From an uncultured Collinsella sp. (GTDB lineage: Bacteria > Actinomycetota > Coriobacteriia > Coriobacteriales > Coriobacteriaceae), in contig URRN01000063.1 of the NCBI GenBank assembly GCA_900550185.1, positions 1 through 11,149 on the forward strand: a stretch of DNA of 11,149 bases, written 5' to 3'. Under the pieces are notes generated by a model. That model worked only from the letters and a program-made list of their open reading frames with translations. It searched no databases and was not told the DNA's origin. Below are positions 1-5,837 of the stretch, one piece after another (position 1 is the stretch's first letter; the number at the start of each line of letters is the position of its first letter). The position numbers were made by a program, and so were the translations under genes.

Positions 1-13
1 GCGCATAAAGAAA

Positions 14-47
14 GCCTCCCATTTCTCATGTCCAAGAAATGGGAGGC
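14..47 (-). terminator. Perfect hairpin, probable minus-strand terminator
   Basis: Arms 14-26 and 35-47 are perfectly complementary over 13 bp, with an 8-nt loop. Read on the minus strand, the stem is followed by TTTCTTTATG, a T-rich tail typical of an intrinsic terminator. On the plus strand the tail (AGTTCAAATT) is not T-rich. It is the outermost of three hairpins downstream of the ABC operon, so it may act as a backup terminator. It could instead belong to a transcript I cannot see at the left edge. Confidence 0.6.
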
Positions 48-92
48 AGTTCAAATTCGGACGGGCTTCTGTGCTCGATATGGGGGTTAGCG

Positions 93-132
93 AAAACCGC
101 CGCAAAGGTATCTGCTCCTTTGCGGCGGTTTT
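93..132. terminator. Perfect 16-bp hairpin, possible bidirectional terminator
   Basis: Arms 93-108 and 117-132 pair perfectly over 16 bp around an 8-nt loop. The stem starts with AAAA and ends with TTTT, so a short U tract follows the GC-rich core on either strand. This is the usual shape of a bidirectional terminator between converging transcripts. The gene to the left of the window is not visible, so which transcript it serves is open. Confidence 0.65.
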
Positions 133-147
133 GACGTTTGTGCAGAT

Positions 148-188
148 AAAACCTGCCAAAATAAACCTGTCCCTTTTTGGCAGGTTTT
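148..188 (-). terminator. Terminator of the ABC importer operon
   Basis: Arms 148-161 and 175-188 pair perfectly over 14 bp around a 13-nt loop. The hairpin overlaps the TAA stop of the ATPase gene (187-189). On the minus strand it ends in a run of Ts, so it is the nearest intrinsic terminator for the importer operon. Confidence 0.75.
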
Positions 189-981
189 AGCTCAGCAGCA
201 TGCGGTCGTTGGCGAGCTCGCCGCCCGAGACCTCCTCAAACTTCTGCAGCAGGTCGGCCACGGTGAGCGACTTCTTTTCGTCGCCTGCCACGTCGTAGAT
301 CACATGGCCCTCGTGCATCATGATCAGACGGTTGCCCAGACGGATGGCGTCGTTCATGTTATGCGTGACCATGAGCGTGGTCAGGCGGTTCTCGTCGACG
401 ATCTCCTCGGTCAGGTTGAGCACCTTAGAGGCCGTCTTGGGGTCGAGGGCCGCAGTGTGCTCGTCGAGCAGCAGCAGGCGTGGCTTGGTGAGCGTGGCCA
501 TCAGCAGGGTGAGTGCCTGGCGCTGGCCGCCTGAGAGCAGGCCGACCTTGGCGTTGAGGCGTGTGTCCAGGCCAAGGTCCAAGCGCTTGAGCAGCTCAAC
601 GTACTCGTCCTTCTCGGCCTTGGTGACGCCCCACGAAAGACCGCGACGCCGGCCGCGGCGCTTGGCGAGGGCCAGGTTCTCGGCGATCTGCATGTCGGCT
701 GCGGTGCCGCGCATGGGGTCCTGGAACACGCGACCCAGGTACTTGGCGCGCTGCGACTCGCCCAGACGCGAGATGTCGGTGCCGTCGAGCTCAATAACAC
801 CCGAATCGAGCGGATATACGCCGGCGATCATGTTGAGCAGCGTGGACTTGCCGGCGCCGTTGCCGCCAATCACGGTTACAAAGTCGCCATCATTCAGGGT
901 GAGGTCGACGCCGGTGAGTGCGCGCTTCTCGGTGACGGTGCCCTTGTTAAAGGTCTTCTTGACGTGCGAGAGCTTAAGCAT
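187..981 (-). CDS. ABC importer ATP-binding protein
   Basis: This is the ATPase that powers a binding-protein-dependent importer, acting on the inner face of the membrane. In the 264-residue protein, all nucleotide-binding motifs are intact: Walker A GGNGAGKST (about 39-47), Q-loop VFQDP (about 85-89), signature LSGGQRQ (about 149-155), Walker B LLLLDEH (about 169-175) and the H-loop His (about 207). The length is normal for a single-domain ATPase. I chose the ATG at 981: it lies 9 nt after an AAGGGGG ribosome site and overlaps the permease stop by 8 nt, a translational-coupling arrangement. An upstream ATG at 990 directly abuts that site and is less likely. It is the last gene of the operon. 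The transported substrate cannot be read from this subunit. Related systems with this binding-protein type include the streptococcal tryptophan transporter, which is family knowledge and not proof here. Confidence 0.93.
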   Translation of the reverse strand: MLKLSHVKKTFNKGTVTEKRALTGVDLTLNDGDFVTVIGGNGAGKSTLLNMIAGVYPLDSGVIELDGTDISRLGESQRAKYLGRVFQDPMRGTAADMQIAENLALAKRRGRRRGLSWGVTKAEKDEYVELLKRLDLGLDTRLNAKVGLLSGGQRQALTLLMATLTKPRLLLLDEHTAALDPKTASKVLNLTEEIVDENRLTTLMVTHNMNDAIRLGNRLIMMHEGHVIYDVAGDEKKSLTVADLLQKFEEVSGGELANDRMLLS

Positions 982-1897
982 CTGCCTCATCCCCCTTCGT
1001 GTAGGAGCTGCGGAGCTTATAGCGCTCCCAAACCACGGGCACGCACAGGGCCACGGCGACGATCACGGCGGAGAGCAGCTTCATGTCGTTGGCGTCCATG
1101 CCCAACTGCAGCACGATGGCGCGGATGAGGAAGTACACCACGGAGCCAAAGACGGCGGAGGCAAGACGGACGCTAAACTGCGTGAGACCGCCGGGCAGCA
1201 GGCGGCCGAGCACCTCGCCGATAACAATAGCGGCAAGACCGATAACGATGGCACCGGTACCCATGCCAATGTCGGCATACTTTTGGCTCTGGCAGATAAG
1301 CGCGCCAGAGAGGCCGATGAGGGCGTTGGAGAGCACGAGGGCGATCATCTTGGTGGAGTTGGTGTTGACGCCCAGGGCGCGGATCATGTACTCGTTGTTG
1401 CCGGTAGCGCGCAGTGCCGAGCCGATCTCGGTGCCAAAGAACCAATACAGGATGGCAACGATAGCCACGGCGAGCACAATGCCCAGGATAATGGCAACGG
1501 TGGACTGCGGCAGTCCCATCATGTTGCTGACAGACGAGAAGATGGTGCCCTTGGCAAGGATGGGCGTGTTGGACTTGCCCATGATGCGCAGGTTGATGGA
1601 CCACAGGCTAATCTGGGTGAGGATTCCGGCGAGAATCGCGGGAATCTCAAAGACGGTGGTCAGAATGCCCGTGACGGCGCCGGCGATGGCACCGGCGCAC
1701 ATGCCGGCAAGCACGGCGAGCAACGGGTCGACGTTATTGTTGACGATGAGCACGGCGCAGACACAGCCGCCGAGGGCAAAGCTGCCGTCGCAGGTCATAT
1801 CGGGGATGTCGAGCAGGCGGAACGTGATAAACACGCCAAGCACCATAATGCCCCAGAGGACGCCCTGCGAAACGGCGCCCTGCAATGCAATGAGCAT
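974..1897 (-). CDS. ABC importer permease (BPD_transp_2 / LivH-like family)
   Basis: This 307-residue integral membrane protein forms the channel of the importer. It is very hydrophobic, with about eight to nine membrane segments. A cytoplasmic loop at about 156-184 (GTEIGSALRATGNNEYMIRA) resembles the EAA-type loop that contacts the ATPase. Its overall character fits the branched-chain amino acid/sugar permease family (PF02653). The ATG at 1897 follows AGGAGG with an 8-nt spacer, a clear start. Its 3' end overlaps the ATPase start, and 204 bp containing a hairpin separate it from the upstream binding-protein gene. A single permease gene suggests a homodimeric channel, as is usual for systems with ABC_sub_bind proteins. 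Confidence 0.92.
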   Translation of the reverse strand: MLIALQGAVSQGVLWGIMVLGVFITFRLLDIPDMTCDGSFALGGCVCAVLIVNNNVDPLLAVLAGMCAGAIAGAVTGILTTVFEIPAILAGILTQISLWSINLRIMGKSNTPILAKGTIFSSVSNMMGLPQSTVAIILGIVLAVAIVAILYWFFGTEIGSALRATGNNEYMIRALGVNTNSTKMIALVLSNALIGLSGALICQSQKYADIGMGTGAIVIGLAAIVIGEVLGRLLPGGLTQFSVRLASAVFGSVVYFLIRAIVLQLGMDANDMKLLSAVIVAVALCVPVVWERYKLRSSYTKGDEADA

Positions 1898-2001
1898 GCT
1901 TCATACCTCCTAGGATAGGGTGGACACGCGATGTTCCATAATAGCGGTACCAATGCATAAAAGAGCGGTGGACAGATGTTTTGTTTTACCTGAAACAAGC
2001 A

Positions 2002-2030
2002 GGGCGAACGCCGGTCTTTAGCGTTCGCCC
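2002..2030 (-). terminator. Intercistronic hairpin between binding-protein and permease genes
   Basis: Arms 2002-2011 and 2021-2030 form a perfect 10-bp GC-rich stem with a 9-nt loop. On the minus strand the stem is followed by TGCTTGTTTC, which is only partly T-rich. The likely role is a leaky terminator or an mRNA 3'-end stabiliser that leaves more binding-protein mRNA than permease mRNA, as is common in importer operons. That role is inference. Confidence 0.55.
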
Positions 2031-2101
2031 CAATGACTCAGATATTGAATAACGCAGCTGTGGCGCGCGTGCGGGCCCTAGACGCGTCACCGCGCATGGT
2101 G

Positions 2102-3082
2102 CTATTCGTCCAGAGCGGAAAGGTCGATACCCAGAGCCTCGGCCATCTCGTCGTTTTTGACGACGACCAGGTCCTTGCTCGAGAGGTGCTTGATCGGCAT
2201 ATCCTCGGGCTTGGCCTCGCCCTTCAAGATCTTGACGGCCATCTCGCCTGCAGCGTAGCCCAGGTCCTCATAGTTGATGGAGAGGGTGAACAGACCGCCG
2301 GCCTTGCACATGCCCTCCTCGCCAGTCACGAAGGGGAGCTTGTTCTCCTTGCAGATCTGGCCGACCTGCGAAGCGCCCGCGGCGATGGTGTTGTCGGTGG
2401 GGGAGTACAGCGCGTCGACCTTGCCCACGGCAGACTCGACGACGGACTGAATCTCGTTGGAGCTCGAGACGGTGAAGTCGGTGTACTCCAGGCCCAGCTT
2501 GTCGAGCTCCTTCTTGGCGGCCTTGATCTGGACGCCGGAGTTGGACTCGGCGGTGCAGTAGAGCAGGCCGACCTTCTTGACGTCGGGCAGGACCTTCTGC
2601 ATCATCTCGAGCTGCTCGGCGACCGGGGTGAGATCGGAAGCGCCCGTGACGTTGGTGCCGGGCTTGTCGTTGTCCTGGACCAGGCCGGAAGCGGCGTAGT
2701 CGGTGATGGCGCAGCCAACGATGGGGATGTCAGCGGTGGCGCCGGCGGCAGCCTGCGCGGCGGGCGTGGCGATGGCATAGATCAGGTTGACGCCGTCGCC
2801 TACGAACTTGTCGGCAATGGACTTGCACGTGGACTGGTCGTTCTGGGCGTTCTTCTGGTCGATCTTGACCTTGAGGCCGCTCTTCTTGATGGCCTTGACG
2901 AAGCCGTCGTTGGCGGCATCGAGCGCGGAGTGCTCGGTGAGCTGCAGAACGCCGATGGTGTAGTCGGAACCGGCGGCAGCGGAGCCGGAACCAGAGTTGC
3001 CGCCGCATCCGGCGAGCGGAGCGAGCGCGAGCAGGCCAGCGGAGACAAGAAGGCTCCTGCGGCTGATGGTGATGCCCTTCAT
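2102..3082 (-). CDS. ABC importer substrate-binding lipoprotein (ABC_sub_bind family)
   Basis: This 326-residue protein captures the substrate outside the cell and delivers it to the permease. The N-terminus has a lipoprotein signal: a twin arginine (R8-R9, ISRRSLL), a hydrophobic stretch, then the lipobox LAGC with the lipidated Cys at 26. The twin arginine suggests possible Tat export, which is not certain. A short Gly/Ser/Ala linker leads into DYTIGVLQL at about 40. The stretch ATPAAQAAAGATADIPIVG is typical of the ABC_sub_bind family (PF04392). The ATG at 3082 follows GGGGGT with about 7 nt spacing. It is the first gene of the importer operon. Members of this family include tryptophan and tyrosine binding proteins in Firmicutes, but the ligand here cannot be assigned from sequence alone. 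Confidence 0.93.
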   Translation of the reverse strand: MKGITISRRSLLVSAGLLALAPLAGCGGNSGSGSAAAGSDYTIGVLQLTEHSALDAANDGFVKAIKKSGLKVKIDQKNAQNDQSTCKSIADKFVGDGVNLIYAIATPAAQAAAGATADIPIVGCAITDYAASGLVQDNDKPGTNVTGASDLTPVAEQLEMMQKVLPDVKKVGLLYCTAESNSGVQIKAAKKELDKLGLEYTDFTVSSSNEIQSVVESAVGKVDALYSPTDNTIAAGASQVGQICKENKLPFVTGEEGMCKAGGLFTLSINYEDLGYAAGEMAVKILKGEAKPEDMPIKHLSSKDLVVVKNDEMAEALGIDLSALDE

Positions 3083-3096
3083 ATCATTACCCCCAG

Positions 3097-3172
3097 TGTA
3101 AAAATGGCTGGAAACACTGCACTAGGAAAAAGTGCAAGTGGGACTATAGTAACGCCGATGTCCATTTTTACA
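3097..3172. repeat. 11-bp inverted repeat bracketing the importer leader
   Basis: TGTAAAAATGG at 3097-3107 is perfectly repeated in inverted orientation at 3162-3172, 54 bp apart. The distal copy overlaps the predicted -35 element, and the proximal copy lies just upstream of the ribosome binding site. Such AT-rich paired sites could bind a regulator or support DNA looping. The match itself is certain; the function is a guess. Confidence 0.45.
3118..3136. promoter_or_regulatory. Operator-like dyad just after the importer promoter
   Basis: TGCACT (3118-3123) and AGTGCA (3131-3136) form a perfect 6-bp inverted repeat with a 7-bp AT-rich centre. It starts a few bases after the predicted transcription start, where a repressor would block transcription. 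No regulator can be assigned with certainty; the WYL-like gene next door is one candidate. Confidence 0.4.
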
Positions 3173-3173
3173 A
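3146..3173 (-). promoter_or_regulatory. Probable promoter of the ABC importer operon
   Basis: On the minus strand TTGTAA (3168-3173) is followed after 16 bp by TACTAT (3146-3151), a plausible sigma-A promoter. An overlapping alternative -10, TATAGT (3143-3148), gives a 19-bp spacer. The predicted start near 3139 leaves a leader of about 55 nt. The region is clearly AT-rich against its surroundings. Confidence 0.5.
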
Positions 3174-3239
3174 TAACCTGGCGGGTTTTTTAATACTGAA
3201 CCGGATGGGCGGTGCTGAGAAACGACGGACGGTAACGGG

Positions 3240-3263
3240 GCTTACGCTGCGGCTTACGCTGCG
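3240..3263. repeat. 12-bp perfect tandem duplication at the regulator stop codon
   Basis: GCTTACGCTGCG occurs twice in a row (3240-3251 and 3252-3263). It covers the end of the WYL-like gene and duplicates its TAA stop in the same reading frame. The pattern fits a recent slippage duplication with no effect on the protein. Confidence 0.85.
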
Positions 3264-4042
3264 GGCGCGGGGCTGTCTTCTTCGTCTAGCGCGGCAAAGA
3301 GTTTCTTGCCGTCGAGCAAACGCGTGCTGACGTTTCTCATGCGGCTGACCTCAACGGTGCGCAGGGTGTCGTCGGCGCCTCGGGTGTCGTAGACCGTTCC
3401 CAGCAGATACGAGACGCCATCGCGCTGCCTGATGGCAAAGGGCCGGACCGTCATCCGCACCACCTCGGTTTCGCCTCGGGTCAGGACGTTTGAGATATCA
3501 AAGCTGACAGTTGTTCCATGGTCGATGGCCTGTTCGACGAGCTCGCACGTGTCGATACGCTTGGCGTGCGGACGCGCTGTCTTGATGGGCACGTCGTTGG
3601 CGGCCGGTGTCGGTTCGGGCATATCGAGATAGCCGCGAACATCGGCGCTCGCCATGGCGACCAGGTGCTGCGCCATGCTTTTTCGAATGGCTATGGGCGT
3701 CGATCGGTTGCGCATGACCATGCCATGGAGCCGTATGATCTCCTCGTCAGCAAGCGGGCGGGTGAGGAGCCGATAGCCCACGCCGCGTTTATAGTCGATT
3801 TCGTATCCGGCGTGACGAAGTGCGGATATCGAGGTATAGATGCTGCGGCGTGCCGCTGAGATGGGCATGCGGGCGGGGTCGTCGGGATGGGCGAGGAGCT
3901 CGACCAGCTCGTCGGAAAGCAGCGCCTTGTCCTCGCCGGTGTTCTCGCTCAAAAGCTGCAGGATGCGTACGGCGCGATAGGCTGCCATCGAGGCGGAGCC
4001 CCTGGTCGTGGTCTCGTAGTTTTCAACAACGGCTTCGGTCAT
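3254..4042 (-). CDS. WYL-like transcriptional regulator with N-terminal helix-turn-helix
   Basis: This is a cytoplasmic DNA-binding regulator of 262 residues. Residues about 22-94 look like a winged helix-turn-helix: helices at AAYRAVRILQLLSE and RRSIYTSISALRHAGY are followed by the wing YKRGVGYRLL. Residues about 165-240 resemble a WYL-type ligand-sensing domain: a helix (CELVEQAID), a strand TVSFDIS, then VRPFAIRQRDGVSYLLG. The canonical WYL tripeptide is replaced by SYL, so this is a divergent member. I chose the ATG at 4042 because AAAGGA lies about 10 nt upstream; a start at 4144 would add 34 Pro/Arg-rich residues without support. The gene is in the same direction as the importer operon, 171 bp upstream, with no clear terminator between. 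Regulation of the importer is therefore plausible but inferred. Confidence 0.75.
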   Translation of the reverse strand: MTEAVVENYETTTRGSASMAAYRAVRILQLLSENTGEDKALLSDELVELLAHPDDPARMPISAARRSIYTSISALRHAGYEIDYKRGVGYRLLTRPLADEEIIRLHGMVMRNRSTPIAIRKSMAQHLVAMASADVRGYLDMPEPTPAANDVPIKTARPHAKRIDTCELVEQAIDHGTTVSFDISNVLTRGETEVVRMTVRPFAIRQRDGVSYLLGTVYDTRGADDTLRTVEVSRMRNVSTRLLDGKKLFAALDEEDSPAPAA

Positions 4043-4157
4043 AGTGCCCACGTCCTTTCTTTTTGGTGATGGCAGATCAGAGCCTAGGGCGCGGAGCCTG
4101 GCCAAGGACACGTGGCGCCTTGGACGGTCGATGGTTGCCGGCAAACGGCGGGTCGAG

Positions 4158-4220
4158 TTTTCAACAACCCTGCCTAACTGACCAAAACCTTGCCAAAAGC
4201 TTGACGGCTGCTGTTGAAAA
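4158..4220. repeat. 9-bp inverted repeat in the regulator-asnS intergenic region
   Basis: TTTTCAACA (4158-4166) and TGTTGAAAA (4212-4220) are perfect inverted copies 45 bp apart. They lie in the 255-bp gap between the asnS stop and the WYL-like gene start. The right copy merges with the T tract of the asnS terminator. The rest of this gap shows no gene, and I could not settle on a promoter for the regulator. Confidence 0.4.
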
Positions 4221-4252
4221 AAGCGCCTCTCGGCCGATGTCGAGAGGCGCTT
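4217..4252 (-). terminator. Intrinsic terminator of asnS
   Basis: Arms 4221-4232 and 4241-4252 pair perfectly over 12 bp with an 8-nt loop. On the minus strand the GC-rich stem runs directly into six Ts. It lies about 45 bp past the asnS stop codon and separates this gene from the WYL-like regulator. Confidence 0.88.
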
Positions 4253-4297
4253 GTGCGATGAGCGTTGCGCGTGGCGACGCGAGCTAGTGCCCGACGA

Positions 4298-5701
4298 TTA
4301 GAAGTCGGCGTTGCCCACGGTGCGCGGGTGCGGCAGGACGTCGCGGATGTTGCCCACGCCGGTGAGGTACATCACCAAGCGCTCGAAGCCCAGACCGTAG
4401 CCGGCGTGCTTGCAGGAACCGTAGCGGCGCAGGTCAAGGTAGTACTTGTACTGCTCGGGATTCATACCCAGGTCCTTGATGCGGGCCTCGAGCAGATCCA
4501 GGCGCTCCTCGCGCTGGGATCCGCCGATAATCTCGCCGATACCGGGAACCAGACAGTCGGCGGCGGCGACGGTCTTGCCGTCCTCGTTCATGCGCATGTA
4601 GAAAGCCTTGATCTCGGCCGGGTAGTCGGTTACGAAGGTCGGGCGCTTAAAGTGCTCCTCGGTCAGGAAACGCTCGTGCTCGGTTTGCAGGTCGATGCCC
4701 CAGCTCACGGGATAGTCAAACTTGTGACCGGCGGCGACGGCCTGCTCCAGGATTTCGACGGCCTCGGTATAGGTGACGCGGGCAAAGTCGGAGTTGGCGA
4801 CATGGTCTAGGCGCTCGAGCAGACCCTTGTCCACAAACTTGTTGAGCATATTGAGCTCGTCGGGGCAGGTGGCCATGACGTCCTTAAGGACGTACTTGAG
4901 CATGGCCTCAGCGTTGTCCATGTAGTCGTTGAGGTCGGCGAAGGCCATTTCGGGCTCAATCATCCAAAACTCGGCGGCATGGCGCGTGGTGTTGGAGTTT
5001 TCGGCGCGGAAGGTGGGGCCAAAGGTGTACACGTCGCCAAAGGCCATGGCAAAGTTTTCGGCATTGAGCTGGCCGGAAACGGTGAGGCTCGCATGCTTGC
5101 CAAAGAAGTCCTGACTCCAGTCGACCTCGCCGGCCTCGGTGAGGGGCGGGTTTTGGGGGTCGAGCGTGGTCACGCGGAACATCTCGCCGGCGCCCTCGCA
5201 GTCACTCGTGGTGATGATGGGGGTGTTGACGTAGACAAAGCCCTGCTCCTGGAAGAAGCGGTGGATGGCGGCAGCCGCGACAGAGCGGATGCGGAACACG
5301 GCGCGGAACAGGTTGGTGCGCGGGCGCAGGTGCTGCTGGGTGCGCAGGAACTCGACGGTTGCGCGCTTCTTCTGCAGCGGGTAATCCGGGGCACTCGTGC
5401 CCTCGACCTCGATGGAGGCGGCAGAAAGCTCGAAGGGCTGGGGCGCATCGGGGGTCAGCTTGACGGTGCCGGTGCAGATGAGGGCGGCCGAGACGTTTTG
5501 ATGGGCGATCTCGTCGTAGTTGTCGAGCGCCTCGCGGTTCATGACGACCTGCAGGTCGCGGAAGCAGCTGCCGTCGTTGAGTGTAACGAAGCCAAAGTTC
5601 TTCATGTCGCGGACGGACTTGACCCAGCCGGCAACGGTGACGGTCTGGCCACCGAGCGACTCGGCGTGCGTATAGAGCTGCGCGATTTTGGTGCGGTTCA
5701 C
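4298..5701 (-). CDS. asnS: Asparaginyl-tRNA synthetase
   Basis: This cytoplasmic enzyme charges tRNA-Asn with asparagine using ATP. The 467-residue length is normal for the family. Residues about 20-100 form the OB-fold anticodon-binding domain (VTVAGWVKSVRDMKNFGFVTLNDGS region). The class IIb catalytic core follows: motif 1 around 145-163 (AIHRFFQEQGFVYVNTP), motif 2 around 231-245 (FRAENSNTTRHAAEF) and motif 3 around 436-460, which has GLGFERL and ends PHPR. The SGQLNAE motif at 209-215 and the WMIEPEMAF stretch match asparaginyl rather than aspartyl enzymes. I chose the GTG at 5701: GGGAGG lies 4 nt upstream, a rather short spacing, and the protein then starts VNRTKIAQLY. An in-frame ATG 60 nt upstream sits at the predicted transcription start and is unlikely to be used. 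Its own promoter and terminator make it a single-gene unit. Confidence 0.97.
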   Translation of the reverse strand: MNRTKIAQLYTHAESLGGQTVTVAGWVKSVRDMKNFGFVTLNDGSCFRDLQVVMNREALDNYDEIAHQNVSAALICTGTVKLTPDAPQPFELSAASIEVEGTSAPDYPLQKKRATVEFLRTQQHLRPRTNLFRAVFRIRSVAAAAIHRFFQEQGFVYVNTPIITTSDCEGAGEMFRVTTLDPQNPPLTEAGEVDWSQDFFGKHASLTVSGQLNAENFAMAFGDVYTFGPTFRAENSNTTRHAAEFWMIEPEMAFADLNDYMDNAEAMLKYVLKDVMATCPDELNMLNKFVDKGLLERLDHVANSDFARVTYTEAVEILEQAVAAGHKFDYPVSWGIDLQTEHERFLTEEHFKRPTFVTDYPAEIKAFYMRMNEDGKTVAAADCLVPGIGEIIGGSQREERLDLLEARIKDLGMNPEQYKYYLDLRRYGSCKHAGYGLGFERLVMYLTGVGNIRDVLPHPRTVGNADF

Positions 5702-5747
5702 GTATCCTCCCAGAGCGGTTGTACGGATTATTTCCAAACAGTTAACC

Positions 5748-5776
5748 ATTCTAACCCGCGAGCGGGGGCGTAGCAA
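5748..5776 (-). promoter_or_regulatory. asnS promoter
   Basis: On the minus strand TTGCTA (5771-5776) and TAGAAT (5748-5753) are separated by exactly 17 bp. Transcription would start near 5741, leaving a leader of about 40 nt before the GTG. That is too short for a T-box riboswitch, and none is seen. Confidence 0.65.
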
Positions 5777-5837
5777 AACGTCAGGTGTGATGTATGGGCG
5801 CGACGTGGGCACCGCGCAAGCGCCGATTTTGCGGCGC

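Noticed and set aside
46..60. GCAGTTCAAATTCGG, similar to a tRNA T-loop
   Set aside because: No acceptor stem, anticodon arm or properly paired T stem can be built around it; it lies beside a terminator hairpin.
320..1918. Long plus-strand open frame opposite the ATPase and permease genes
   Set aside because: Its protein is low in complexity and unlike any family; it is a shadow of well-supported minus-strand genes in GC-rich DNA.
1936..1960. TATTAT as a -10 for an internal permease promoter
   Set aside because: No acceptable -35 was found at 16-18 bp; the permease is more simply co-transcribed with the binding-protein gene.
3178..3190. GGCGGGTTTTTT as a plus-strand terminator
   Set aside because: No complementary left arm is present upstream, so it is only half of such a structure, and no plus-strand gene ends there.
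2033..3193. Plus-strand open frame opposite the binding-protein gene
   Set aside because: A mirror frame of a clear lipoprotein gene, with Leu/Gly/Asp/Val-biased composition and no motif.
5702..5741. T-box riboswitch in the asnS leader
   Set aside because: The predicted leader is only about 40 nt and has no T-box or specifier stem features.
5820..5837. GCGCCG/CGGCGC hairpin after the acyltransferase stop, as a terminator
   Set aside because: The stem is only 6 bp and the minus-strand tail TTGCGCGG is not T-rich, so it is too weak to call.
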